A DNA stretch of 64,000 bases, taken from contig CANNEA010000005.1 of NCBI GenBank assembly GCA_947503525.1, forward strand, positions 362,873 to 426,872, read 5' to 3'. Below, one piece after another: positions 16,368 through 25,882 of the stretch. Numbering within the stretch: position 1 is the first letter of the stretch; each line of letters begins with the position of its first letter. The translations under genes and the position numbers were made by a program. Below the pieces are notes generated by a model that worked only from the letters and a program-made list of their open reading frames with translations, made no database searches and was not told the origin of the DNA. This stretch comes from an uncultured Carboxylicivirga sp. (GTDB lineage: Bacteria > Bacteroidota > Bacteroidia > Bacteroidales > Marinilabiliaceae).

Positions 16368-17713
16368 TATACTTCCTGCAAATGTTCAACCTCAACCAAC
16401 GTACCTTCAACCGAGAAATTAGTTGATGAAGTAATTTTCACTTTCACAAACTGACCTATCAAAGTCTTATCCTCAGATGCAAATCTAACTGTAATCTTAC
16501 CTTCTGTCTGAGCGCTTAAAAAACCACTTTTTCGATCAGTATCACGAACTAAGACAATGTATTCCTGATCAATCATGTTCCGGTTATACTTTCCAGATTC
16601 CGCAGCCAAATCTTCAGTTAGTAGGGCTAATCGCTCTTTCTTCACCTTTGCATCCACATCATCTTCCCAACTATACGAAGCAGCTCCCGGACGTTTTGAA
16701 TACATCGCAATATAGGCCATGTTGTATTCAAACTCCTTCATTGCTTTTCGGGTATTCTGAAACTGTTCTTCTGTTTCTCCTGAAAAACCAACAATTATAT
16801 CAGTAAATAAAGTCGCCTGAGGAATTAGTTCACGAATAGCAGTAACTGTTTCTCTATATTTTTTAACCGAATGTTTACGGTTCATTTTAATTAATACTTT
16901 ATCATCTCCTGATTGTATAGGCAGATGAATTTGTTTACCCAGACAGTCGTATTTTGCAATTACCTCAACCACCTCTCTTCCCATATCTCTTGGGTGAGGA
17001 GATGTAAAATAAACCCAAAAACGATTGGCCCTTTCTTCACCTATTTTACCAATAGATTCAAGCAGTTCGGCGAAATTAATTTCAGCACCCTTTTTATCCA
17101 AGCCATATGAATTCACATTCTGACCAAGCAAGGTTATGGATTTATAACCTTTTTCAACCAAGCTTCTTACTTCTTCAATAATTTCATTTGAAGGTCGGCT
17201 TACCTCTCGCCCTCTTGTATATGGAACTGCACAAAACGAGCAAAATTTATCACAACCATTTTGTATAGGAATAAATGCTTCAAAGGTGCTATTGTATTTA
17301 GGTTTAACCTTCCAGAAAAAATTTATTTCTTCTTTGGGATTCAGATTCTCACGTTCTAAACCGGCAGGTGTTGTAACCCCATATTGAGACAACATCTGTG
17401 GAAACTGAGGCAACTCACGCATGGCAAAAACAATATCAAACAATTTCAGAAACTTTTCCTTATCTGTAGGCAGGATACACCCGCTGATAAATGTGATAAG
17501 ATTCTGTGATTGCTTGCGCTTATTCCACATGGCAATCTTATTGTATACCTTATTAATGGCTTTTTGACGAACAGAACATGCTAATATTCCGATAACATTA
17601 GCCTCTTCTTCTTTATCGGTCGATTGATAGCCCATACCTTCCAATACGTTTTTCACCCTCTCGCTGTCAGACAAGTTCATCTGACATCCCAATGTCACTA
17701 AATGGTATTTCAT
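16367..17713 (-). CDS. miaB: MiaB-like tRNA methylthiotransferase, divergent type
   Basis: The 448-residue protein has the MTTase N-domain with C10 (TLGCQMNLSDSE), C46 (ILACSVRQKA) and C79 (ISGCILPTD), the radical-SAM motif with C154, C158 and C161 (CDKFCSFCAVPYTRGRE), LGQNVNSYG, and a C-terminal TRAM domain. GCQMN and CSVR support MiaB (ms2i6A37 formation). The N-domain differs from typical Bacteroidota MiaB: the usual NTCSVRE is ILACSVRQ, and the stretch before C79 (NKIAMWNKRKQSQNL) is unusual. It may be an additional, laterally acquired copy. It overlaps mtaB by one base. Confidence 0.82.
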   Translation of the reverse strand: MKYHLVTLGCQMNLSDSERVKNVLEGMGYQSTDKEEEANVIGILACSVRQKAINKVYNKIAMWNKRKQSQNLITFISGCILPTDKEKFLKLFDIVFAMRELPQFPQMLSQYGVTTPAGLERENLNPKEEINFFWKVKPKYNSTFEAFIPIQNGCDKFCSFCAVPYTRGREVSRPSNEIIEEVRSLVEKGYKSITLLGQNVNSYGLDKKGAEINFAELLESIGKIGEERANRFWVYFTSPHPRDMGREVVEVIAKYDCLGKQIHLPIQSGDDKVLIKMNRKHSVKKYRETVTAIRELIPQATLFTDIIVGFSGETEEQFQNTRKAMKEFEYNMAYIAMYSKRPGAASYSWEDDVDAKVKKERLALLTEDLAAESGKYNRNMIDQEYIVLVRDTDRKSGFLSAQTEGKITVRFASEDKTLIGQFVKVKITSSTNFSVEGTLVEVEHLQEV

Positions 17714-17799
17714 GAAATTAGCTTTTAGCTATAAGCCATTCGCTGATAGCTTTTTTAAAATAATATTAAGCTGATATCAACAGCTTACGTTGCTTCTTA

Positions 17800-18480
17800 T
17801 TAAAAGTATACCTCTGCATGGATATTATCAGTACTCACTCCTTGATCTTCAAGAATATCGTATACATCATGAATCATATTGCAATTTCCACACAAGAAAT
17901 ACTGAGCGCTTTTACCAAATGGTTTTTCCTTTAGATACTCAGTTACTCTGCCATAGTAATCGCCAGTACCTTCTTGTGATGTACAAAGTTTGTACCTTTT
18001 ACTATCATATATTTCTGAATCATAGCCTTCCGAGCCATATTTCACACCATGCAATAACGAATAGTTTAGATTTTCTTTTGACAATACAAAACTATGGAAC
18101 GGAGAAACACCCGTTCCACTTGCGATAAAAACATATTCCTGATCAGTGGGCAGCTCTTTATTAATGGTGAAATAACCAACAGGCTCTTCAACAACAACAA
18201 AACCACCTTTCTGGAGTTTTTTCAAGCTTGGTGATACCAAACCATTCTCAACTTCCTTTACCAGAATTTCAATAAAATCATCTTTCTCAGCACTATATAT
18301 CGAATACTCTCTTGTATGAATTCCATTGGGAGGTCCCACACAAATATGCTGGCCAGCTTCAAATTCAATACCTTTGCGTTCGAACCGAAGTACAAAAGTG
18401 CTATCAGTTATAAAACGCACATCCAGAATTTCATGTAAATCAGTTTTTATTTTATTTGCAGCCGGTACTTTATTACTCAT
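17800..18480 (-). CDS. Ferredoxin/flavodoxin-NADP reductase-type flavoprotein
   Basis: The 226-residue protein has the two-domain ferredoxin-NADP reductase fold. REYSIYS (about 57-63) is the R-x-Y-S flavin motif and FIASGTGVSPFHSF (about 117-130) the nucleotide-binding loop; YFLCGNCNMIHDVYDIL near the end is the C-G-x-x-x-M motif. It would pass electrons between NAD(P)H and a ferredoxin- or flavodoxin-like partner. No iron-sulfur domain is fused. It stands between the miaB-like gene and the divergent ppk gene. A near match to the -7 element (CAACTTTG on the minus strand, about 18552-18559) lies about 75 bp upstream. Confidence 0.82.
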   Translation of the reverse strand: MSNKVPAANKIKTDLHEILDVRFITDSTFVLRFERKGIEFEAGQHICVGPPNGIHTREYSIYSAEKDDFIEILVKEVENGLVSPSLKKLQKGGFVVVEEPVGYFTINKELPTDQEYVFIASGTGVSPFHSFVLSKENLNYSLLHGVKYGSEGYDSEIYDSKRYKLCTSQEGTGDYYGRVTEYLKEKPFGKSAQYFLCGNCNMIHDVYDILEDQGVSTDNIHAEVYF

Positions 18481-18705
18481 ATCAAATAATTCAATTATAT
18501 TTCTAAATAAAACTTAATTCCAAATGAATTAACAGTCGTAATGGCATTTGGTTTAAATATTAAGGGCCGCAAAGTTGGCAATTTTTTAAGTAATAGATTG
18601 TATATTTTTTATAAAAAAGGACAATAACATCTTTTTATTTTGAAATTTCTTAAACAGGCTCTTATGTAAGTTGTTTAATTCATTAATACCTAACGAAAGC
18701 ATATA

Positions 18706-20751
18706 ATGGCAATTGTAAAACCTAAAGAAATAAGTTGGCTTTCATTTAATGAACGCTTACTTCAAGAAGCCGAAAGAGAAGAAGTACCATTGATTGAACG
18801 CATTAAATTCCTTGGAATATACAGTAATAACCTTGATGAATTTTTCAGGGTTCGTGTGGCTATCTTGAGGCGTCTGGCCTTATTAAATGACAAAACTATT
18901 TTCGAATGGGGGAAGCCATCAGAAATACTTAAAGAAATTCAGCAGATTGTATTAGAGCAATCGGTTTACTTCGGAAATGTATATGACAAAATAATCACTG
19001 ATCTAAAAAAGGAAAATATACATCTGCTAACTGAAGAACAACTGGATGAAGATCAAGGTCGTTTTGTGGGTGAATACTTTAATAAAAAAGTGAGACCAAA
19101 GTTGATGCCGGTGATAATTTCAAATCGCAGGTCTTTACCCGTGCTAAAAGACGATGGTATATACCTGGCGGTTTACCTTAAAAAGAAAAGTCAAAAAAAT
19201 CATACAGCTGCATTAATTGAAATACCAACTGACTCGATTAGACGCTTTGTTCATTTACCATCAAAGAATAATAAAAAGTACATTATTCTATTGGATGATG
19301 TAATTCGCTATGAGCTAAAAGACATCTTTTACATGTTTGATTTTGACGAGATAAGTGCCTATACCATTAAACTTACACGTGATGCTGAATTGGATTTTAA
19401 CGACGAACTCTCTGAAAACTACATCAAGCAAATAGCAGAAAGTATATCAAAAAGAAAAGATGCGTCTCCTGTAAGGTTTGTTTACGATAAAAATATGCCC
19501 GTCGACTTGCTTCAGAAATTGCTGAAAAAACTTCACTTTACTAAAGACGATGTGGTTATTAGCGGAGGGCGGTATCACAACTTTAAAGACTTTATGAGCT
19601 TCCCAAAAGTTGGTGGTAAACATTTGGTTTATCCTTCTTTTAAACCAATACAACATCCACTTATCAAACGTGACGAATCGATCTTTCAGCTCATCAAAAA
19701 GAAGGATGTTTTATTACATATTCCTTATCACCCCTTTCACCATGTCATTGACTTTTTACGCGAAGCCTCCATTGATCCTAATGTTAAGGAAATTAAAATA
19801 ACCGTATACCGCGTGGCCCGTCAATCAAGCATTATGAATGCCTTGATAAATGCTGCTCGCAATGGGAAAAGTGTTACCGCCATATTGGAACTTCAGGCTC
19901 GCTTTGATGAAAAAGCCAATATCAAATGGGCCAATCGCATTAAAGAACATGGTGTTAAGGTAGCCTATGGAGTGCCCGGACTAAAGGTTCACAGCAAATT
20001 AATATATATAAGCCGAAAAGAACGGGGAAAAATGGTTGGCTATGCGACGGTCGGCACAGGTAACTTCAATGAGGATTCTGCAGGTGTTTTTAGTGATCAT
20101 TTGCTATTTACATCGCACAAGGAAATTGCGAGTGAAGTAGCATCAATTTTTGATTTCTTTGATAAAAACTACCGACTTCCAAGCTTTAAGCATCTTATAG
20201 TGGCACCATTCAACATGCGTAACACAATAACCGAGATGATTGATAATGAAATTAAGAATCATCTCGAAGGAAAACCTTCGTACATCTTTATTAAGATTAA
20301 TAATCTGGCAGATACAGATATAATTACACACCTTATTGAAGCAAAAAAAGCAGGTGTAGATGTAAGGCTTAATATTAGAGGCATGAATGCTTTAAATCCA
20401 AAGTTCGATGAAAACCAGGAGCCCATCCCGGCAATTGGAATAATCGACCAATTTTTGGAACATACGCGCATGTACATGTTTTGCAATAATGGTAAAAACA
20501 ACATATGGATTTCTTCAGCAGATCTTATGGCCCGTAACCTTGACAGACGTGTAGAAGTGGGTTGCCCCGTATATTCTCCTGAACTTAATACCGAATTACA
20601 CACGATGTTTCAAATTCAATGGAAAGATAACTGCTCTGCTCGCATATTGGATAATGAAATGAGTAACTCATTTAATGTTACCGATGAAAAAGAGCCGTTT
20701 AGATCACAGGCGAAGTTTTATCAATACATTGAAGAACTTTCATTGAAATAA
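18706..20751 (+). CDS. ppk1: Polyphosphate kinase 1
   Basis: The 681-residue protein is a full-length PPK1: N-terminal helical domain (ISWLSFNERLLQEAERE and SNNLDEFFRVRVA), head domain, and two phospholipase-D-like catalytic domains. H429 in VHSKLIYISRKE is the autophosphorylated histidine, and GTGNFNEDSAGVFSDH and NIWISSADLMARNLDRRVE are family signatures. It makes polyphosphate reversibly from ATP. It is divergent from the flavoprotein gene, with 225 bp between them in which no convincing promoter was found on the plus strand. Confidence 0.96.
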   Translation: MAIVKPKEISWLSFNERLLQEAEREEVPLIERIKFLGIYSNNLDEFFRVRVAILRRLALLNDKTIFEWGKPSEILKEIQQIVLEQSVYFGNVYDKIITDLKKENIHLLTEEQLDEDQGRFVGEYFNKKVRPKLMPVIISNRRSLPVLKDDGIYLAVYLKKKSQKNHTAALIEIPTDSIRRFVHLPSKNNKKYIILLDDVIRYELKDIFYMFDFDEISAYTIKLTRDAELDFNDELSENYIKQIAESISKRKDASPVRFVYDKNMPVDLLQKLLKKLHFTKDDVVISGGRYHNFKDFMSFPKVGGKHLVYPSFKPIQHPLIKRDESIFQLIKKKDVLLHIPYHPFHHVIDFLREASIDPNVKEIKITVYRVARQSSIMNALINAARNGKSVTAILELQARFDEKANIKWANRIKEHGVKVAYGVPGLKVHSKLIYISRKERGKMVGYATVGTGNFNEDSAGVFSDHLLFTSHKEIASEVASIFDFFDKNYRLPSFKHLIVAPFNMRNTITEMIDNEIKNHLEGKPSYIFIKINNLADTDIITHLIEAKKAGVDVRLNIRGMNALNPKFDENQEPIPAIGIIDQFLEHTRMYMFCNNGKNNIWISSADLMARNLDRRVEVGCPVYSPELNTELHTMFQIQWKDNCSARILDNEMSNSFNVTDEKEPFRSQAKFYQYIEELSLK

Positions 20752-20761
20752 AACATAACGA

Positions 20762-20780
20762 AAGACCTTAGTAAGGTTTT
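20762..20780 (+). terminator. Weak hairpin after ppk1
   Basis: aagacctt / aaggtttt forms an 8-bp stem (one G-U pair) with a 3-base loop, 11 bp after the stop codon. Only four T are in the stem and the sequence then turns A-rich, so termination may be incomplete. Confidence 0.35.
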
Positions 20781-20858
20781 AAAAGAAAATTCACTATCAA
20801 ACAATTTCTTTTTATTATTTTTAAATTATTTTTATGTGATTAAAACCAGCAATTTCAT

Positions 20859-23800
20859 ATGCGGATAGTTAAGTTTCAATTCATTATTCTAGTACTTCTT
20901 TCAATATCCTTCGCCGGCTATGGTCAAAAATCGGTGTATAGGTATAGTAAGTTGGATATAGATGATGGCTTAACTAATAATTCCATAAATTCAATTATAC
21001 AGGATAGTCGGGGTTATATATGGTTCGGTACGTATTATGGTCTGAACCGATATAATGGATATGAAATCAAGAATTACTATAATGAATCGGATAATCCACA
21101 TTCCGTATCTGATAATTTTACAACCTCACTGCTTGAGGATATAGACGGTAATATATGGGTAGGCACAAAATTCGGACTAAATAGATTTGATAAAAACACC
21201 GAAAAATTCAGCCGATATTTAGTTGATTCAACTCAAATTGGAAGCATAGTAAATAATCAGATAGGCTCCCTTTCCACCGATAGTGAAAACAATATTTGGG
21301 TGGGAACAATGGGTGGAGGTTTACACCTTTACCATCATGCATCAGATAATTTCACTGCATTTGTACAAAACGAGAAGAACTATAGCCATATCAATTATAT
21401 TTCATCCATGGTCAATGGATCAGATCATGAATTATGGCTAGGGACATATGGGAATGGAATAGCCTTGTTTAATAAATCACAAAAGTCCTTTTTGCACTTT
21501 CCGTTTAACAATATGCAAATCAATGACCTTTATGACGATAAAAGAGGTGTTATTTGGATTGCAACAAACAATATGGGTCTTTACCGTTTTATTAAAAAGA
21601 CGCGTACCTATGAAAAGTTTACATTCTTAAATGACAAAGAAGATAGTGACATAAATATCATCATGTCCTTCTCAAACACACCCGATGGTCATCTTTTGGT
21701 ATGTGCCGATGGCGGCGGTATTGTCATAATCGATACTGAGAAAAGTATTGTTCTTAAAAACAATGAACAATCCAAGGCTTTCCAGGGGCTGGATACAAAA
21801 GCTATTTACAGGGTTTATTTCGATAGCAACAATTTATATTGGATTGGCACTATTGGTAAAGGTATTCGTCAGCTCAATATGGAACGCAATCGCTTTAGCT
21901 ATTTTATAAACGAAGAAAACAATCCAAGTAGCTTAAGTGAGAATGCTGTTATATCATTACTTCAGGATAAAAAAAATCGCATATGGGTGGGTACTGACGG
22001 AGGTGGATTAAACCTTTTCAACCCAGAAAAAGGTACTTTCAGAAGCTTTCAAAAACTCTCATCTAATTTAAAAAGTAATGTTATCAAGTGTATTTATGAA
22101 GGCGATGATGAAAGTCTATGGCTAGGAACCTATGGTGGCGGACTAGCTCAATTCAATACAAAAACTGAATCTTTTGTCTCTTATAATCCTATAGAGTCAT
22201 CTACTAACGAACAACTATATCTATCGGTTTGGTCTCTTGAGCAACAATCTAAAGGTCAACTGTGGGTTGGAACACTGGGAAACGGACTATTTTCTTTTGA
22301 TATTAAAACAAAAAAATTCACTCCCCTTAAGACGCTTTATCCTGAACTCGATGAAGTGATGAATGATTATATTTTAAGTTTGCGGGTGGACAGTAAAAAC
22401 AATCTTTGGATCGGCACCAGCAATGGTATTTACCTTTGGGATCGTACATCTGATTCGTACAGTAGGTGGTTGTTTGATGATCAAAATCACAGTGGTGTTG
22501 GAAAGAATGCAATTCTAAGTATATACGAAAGCCACAATAAAAAAGTATGGGTGGGATCAAATGGTGGTGGAATTGTTATTATTGATCCAGACAATGAAAG
22601 CTTATTGGAATTAAACAAAAGTGACGGTTTGGTTCATGAACAAGTTTATGACATCACTCAAGATCATAACAACAGCATTTGGATTGCTACACAAGGTGGA
22701 GTTTCGAAGTATGAAATAGAAACAGGTCGCTTTCAGAACTATGACAATAGAGATGGTTTAATGGGTAGTGCTTTTAATACATTGCTCAGCTCCTTATCCA
22801 ATCAAATATTAGTAGGAGGTGTAAAAGGACTTAATGTGTTTAATCCGAATGTGATTAAAATCAATAATTATGTTCCTAAGGTTCAATTATCCGAACTCCT
22901 AATTAATAATGTCGTGGTTAAAGCAGGAGACCTAAATAGTCCGTTAAAACAAAATATTACTGAAACTAAAGAGTTAATTCTAAATCATAATCAAGCCAAC
23001 ATAGGTATCGAATTTGTAGCGTTAAACTTTTTCTCTGAAAAAAACTCGTATAGCTATATGCTGGAAAACTCTTCAGAGGATTGGAGCAAAAGTTCATTTA
23101 ATCGCAATGTAAAATTTAATAATCTCAAACCCGGATCCTATGTATTTAGAGTAAAAGCTGCAAATAACGATGGTATATGGAGTACATCCGAAACTAAATT
23201 GCACATCACAATATTAGCTCCATGGTGGAAAACATGGTATGCCTTTTTAATTTACTTCCTAATTCTTGGAGCCATCATTTATGGCTATATCAGGTACTCT
23301 ATTCTATGGATTGATTTAAGAAGAAAGCTTCAGTTTGAGGTTATGGAGCGAGAGAAAATTAAGGAACTTAATCAACTTCGTCTCCAGTTTTTTACAAATA
23401 TCTCTCATGAGTTTCGAACACCATTAACACTAATCACCGGTCCTCTTGAGGCATTGCGCAAAAAACTAAAGCTCAATCAGGAAGAAAGTGACCTTTTCAA
23501 TATCATGCACAAGAATACTAACTTATTGTTACGCTTGATCAATCAGGTCATGGATTTCAGAAAAGTGGAAACCGGATCAATGGAATTGAATGTTTCATCG
23601 GGTGATATTATATCGGCGCTAAAAGATTCGGCCAATGCCTTTGCCTATATGGCTAACGAACGTAATATGAGTTTTGAAGTTCAAACGGAAATAAAACAGT
23701 TGTATATACAATTTGATGTTGACATTATCGAGAAAGTGATATATAACCTACTATCCAATGCATTTAAATATGGTAAAGAAAACGGGAATGTGTCTTTATC

Positions 23801-24947
23801 CATTTCTGAACAAATATGCGAGGACAGTGAAATCAGAAGGTGTCTAATCATAACAGTTTCAGACGATGGCCCTGGCATTCAAAGCGATAATCCAGAGAAA
23901 GTATTTGAGCAATACAAACAATTTAACCAAGGAATAAATAAACATCAACCCGGAACCGGAATTGGATTGCCTTTAACCAAATCTCTGGTGGAATTACATG
24001 GTGGAAAACTAAGTGTGCGTTCAGAAAAAGATAAAGGTGCAACCTTTACCATATCAATTCCTATTGTTGAAGCAGAAGGCCAATTCGTAGTTACAGAAAA
24101 ACCTACTCAAACACACCTGAACAAGAATTATTACTTTGATACTACGGTGAAAAATGCCAATTCAAAGCCAGACAAAACACACAAGTATAACCTTCTTGTT
24201 GTTGATGATAACAAAGAAGTTGTTGATTATTTACAAAACATTCTTCAAGATCACTATAATCTGGATAAAGCCTATGATGGTGAACAGGCTCTCGATTTAA
24301 TGATGCGCCGTTCTTTTGATTTACTTATAACTGATGTAATGATGCCTAAAATGAATGGCGTTGAATTATGTCATACATTAAAAACTGAGATACAGACCAG
24401 TCATATACCCATAATAATGCTGTCAGCTAAAAGCTCTGTTGAAGATAGAATTGAAGGCATATCTATTGGTGCTGACGCCTATGTACCTAAACCCTTTAAT
24501 CCTGATTTACTCCTTGCCTACATCGAAAACTTATTACGCTCACGTGAAAAACTAAAGGAAATATTCACTGGTAACTCCATAATAGTTCCCTCGGAGGTTA
24601 CCTCCAGTTCAGTTGATGAAAAGTTTGTTAGCAAAGCTTTGGAGGTGGTTAAGAAAAATATGGAAGATGAGGAGTTCGGGGTGGTTGAATTAGGGCAAGA
24701 ACTAAATATGAGCCGCAGTAATTTACACCGCAAATTAAAGGCTATTACCGGAAAATCTTCGACTGATTTTATTCGAACGATTCGACTAAAGGAGGCAGCT
24801 GCCAAATTAATCTCAACGGATGATCAAATCGCAGAAATAGCCTATAAAGTAGGCTTTAATAGTAGCTCTTATTTTATTAAGAGTTTCAAAAAAGAATTCA
24901 ATATGTCACCTGGCCAATATAAACAAATGCAACAAAAATGGAACTAA
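20859..24947 (+). CDS. Hybrid two-component system regulator (one-protein sensor, kinase and AraC-type activator)
   Basis: The 1362-residue protein has a signal peptide (about 1-22), roughly a dozen beta-propeller repeats of the Reg_prop type (IWFGTYYGLNRYNGY, IWVGTKFGLNRFD, LWLGTYGGGLAQFN and so on) filling about 30-660, a Y_Y_Y domain (about 690-785) and one membrane helix (about 792-814). Then come HisKA with H850 (FTNISHEFRTPLT), HATPase (NLLSNAFKYGKENG, DDGPGI, GTGIGLPLTKSL), a receiver with phospho-acceptor D1159 (LLITDVMMPKMNG) and a C-terminal AraC-type HTH (about 1260-1360). Such proteins normally sense oligosaccharides and switch on an adjacent polysaccharide locus; here neither flank has SusC/D or glycosidase genes. 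Frame is intact. Confidence 0.95.
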   Translation: MRIVKFQFIILVLLSISFAGYGQKSVYRYSKLDIDDGLTNNSINSIIQDSRGYIWFGTYYGLNRYNGYEIKNYYNESDNPHSVSDNFTTSLLEDIDGNIWVGTKFGLNRFDKNTEKFSRYLVDSTQIGSIVNNQIGSLSTDSENNIWVGTMGGGLHLYHHASDNFTAFVQNEKNYSHINYISSMVNGSDHELWLGTYGNGIALFNKSQKSFLHFPFNNMQINDLYDDKRGVIWIATNNMGLYRFIKKTRTYEKFTFLNDKEDSDINIIMSFSNTPDGHLLVCADGGGIVIIDTEKSIVLKNNEQSKAFQGLDTKAIYRVYFDSNNLYWIGTIGKGIRQLNMERNRFSYFINEENNPSSLSENAVISLLQDKKNRIWVGTDGGGLNLFNPEKGTFRSFQKLSSNLKSNVIKCIYEGDDESLWLGTYGGGLAQFNTKTESFVSYNPIESSTNEQLYLSVWSLEQQSKGQLWVGTLGNGLFSFDIKTKKFTPLKTLYPELDEVMNDYILSLRVDSKNNLWIGTSNGIYLWDRTSDSYSRWLFDDQNHSGVGKNAILSIYESHNKKVWVGSNGGGIVIIDPDNESLLELNKSDGLVHEQVYDITQDHNNSIWIATQGGVSKYEIETGRFQNYDNRDGLMGSAFNTLLSSLSNQILVGGVKGLNVFNPNVIKINNYVPKVQLSELLINNVVVKAGDLNSPLKQNITETKELILNHNQANIGIEFVALNFFSEKNSYSYMLENSSEDWSKSSFNRNVKFNNLKPGSYVFRVKAANNDGIWSTSETKLHITILAPWWKTWYAFLIYFLILGAIIYGYIRYSILWIDLRRKLQFEVMEREKIKELNQLRLQFFTNISHEFRTPLTLITGPLEALRKKLKLNQEESDLFNIMHKNTNLLLRLINQVMDFRKVETGSMELNVSSGDIISALKDSANAFAYMANERNMSFEVQTEIKQLYIQFDVDIIEKVIYNLLSNAFKYGKENGNVSLSISEQICEDSEIRRCLIITVSDDGPGIQSDNPEKVFEQYKQFNQGINKHQPGTGIGLPLTKSLVELHGGKLSVRSEKDKGATFTISIPIVEAEGQFVVTEKPTQTHLNKNYYFDTTVKNANSKPDKTHKYNLLVVDDNKEVVDYLQNILQDHYNLDKAYDGEQALDLMMRRSFDLLITDVMMPKMNGVELCHTLKTEIQTSHIPIIMLSAKSSVEDRIEGISIGADAYVPKPFNPDLLLAYIENLLRSREKLKEIFTGNSIIVPSEVTSSSVDEKFVSKALEVVKKNMEDEEFGVVELGQELNMSRSNLHRKLKAITGKSSTDFIRTIRLKEAAAKLISTDDQIAEIAYKVGFNSSSYFIKSFKKEFNMSPGQYKQMQQKWN

Positions 24948-24955
24948 TTTTTTTC

Positions 24956-24985
24956 TTGTGCGAATAAAGTAAACTAATATATTTG
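24956..24985 (+). promoter_or_regulatory. Promoter of the acyltransferase gene, placed at its start codon
   Basis: A -33 element CTTG (24956-24959), 18 bp spacer and an exact -7 element TATATTTG (24978-24985) fit the Bacteroidota consensus. The ATG at 24990 is only 4 bp after the -7 box, so transcription would begin at or next to the start codon, giving a leaderless or nearly leaderless mRNA. Confidence 0.55.
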
Positions 24986-24989
24986 CGAC

Positions 24990-25868
24990 ATGAATTATTT
25001 CCTGAGTGGTCTTTTTTTCTTTTTCGTTGGTCTCTTTGGCATAATGCCTTTTTTTGTACTCTATCTTTTTTCTGATTTTGCAAAAATAGTACTTGGTCGT
25101 ATCATTAAGTATCGCCGTAAAGTCATTTATACAAATCTAAAAAACGCATTCCCAAACAAGGATGAAAAGGAGTTAGACAGACTGGTTAAACTAACTTATC
25201 AAAACTTGACTGATAATCTGGCTGAGAGTTTAAAAACTTTCACAATGAGTAAACGAAGCATTGTAAAACGCCATAAGATACTTAACCCGGAATTGTTAGA
25301 TAAGTATTACGAAAAAGGACAGAGCATAATAGGTGTTGCGGCTCATTATAACAATTGGGAATGGGGGAGTTTATCTGCCGGGCTTCAGTCAAAGTATGGC
25401 TTCATTGCTTTGTACAAACCATTGAGTAATCCAATTATAGATAAGGCACTGCGTAAAAGCCGATCAAAGTGTGGAACTATACTGGCTTCCATTTATAATA
25501 CTTCTAAAATTTTTGAAGAAAATAAAGGTCAGCCGAAAGTATATCTTATGGCAGCCGACCAAAGTCCATCTCATCCCCAATTAAAGCATGCTCTTTGGTA
25601 TAATTTTTTGGGGAGAGAAACAGCCTTTCTACATGGTCTTGAGAAACATGCAAAGGCAAATAACTATCCTGTTGTCTATATTGATATTCAACGGAAAAAA
25701 AGAGGTTATTATTCTGTTGAATTATCGGAACTTTCTGACAAACCTGGCGTATTAAGAGATGGAGAGTTAACGGAACGTTATGTTCGAAAACTAGAATCGG
25801 TCATTATTCAACAACCTGAAAACTGGTTATGGTCGCATAAAAGATGGAAACATACGCCTGTTAAGTAA
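24990..25868 (+). CDS. LpxL/HtrB-type lipid A or lysophospholipid acyltransferase
   Basis: The 292-residue protein has an N-terminal membrane helix (about 5-27) and the late-acyltransferase fold. The H-x4-E motif (HYNNWEWG, about 118-125) is catalytic, AADQSPSHPQ and LHGLEKHAKANNYPVVY match conserved blocks II-III, and it ends in PENWLWSHKRWKHTPV, the usual family ending. It would transfer a secondary acyl chain to lipid A or a related lipid at the inner membrane. An acyl-CoA ligase follows after 14 bp, an attractive source of activated fatty acid. Its promoter overlaps the start codon; an alternative downstream start would remove most of the helix and is less likely. Confidence 0.88.
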   Translation: MNYFLSGLFFFFVGLFGIMPFFVLYLFSDFAKIVLGRIIKYRRKVIYTNLKNAFPNKDEKELDRLVKLTYQNLTDNLAESLKTFTMSKRSIVKRHKILNPELLDKYYEKGQSIIGVAAHYNNWEWGSLSAGLQSKYGFIALYKPLSNPIIDKALRKSRSKCGTILASIYNTSKIFEENKGQPKVYLMAADQSPSHPQLKHALWYNFLGRETAFLHGLEKHAKANNYPVVYIDIQRKKRGYYSVELSELSDKPGVLRDGELTERYVRKLESVIIQQPENWLWSHKRWKHTPVK

Positions 25869-25882
25869 ACTGGGGAATTACA

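Noticed and set aside
17727..17757. agctat/atagct hairpin with six T on the plus strand between miaB and the flavoprotein gene
   Set aside because: No plus-strand gene ends there; on the minus strand it lacks a T-run, so a terminator call is not supported.
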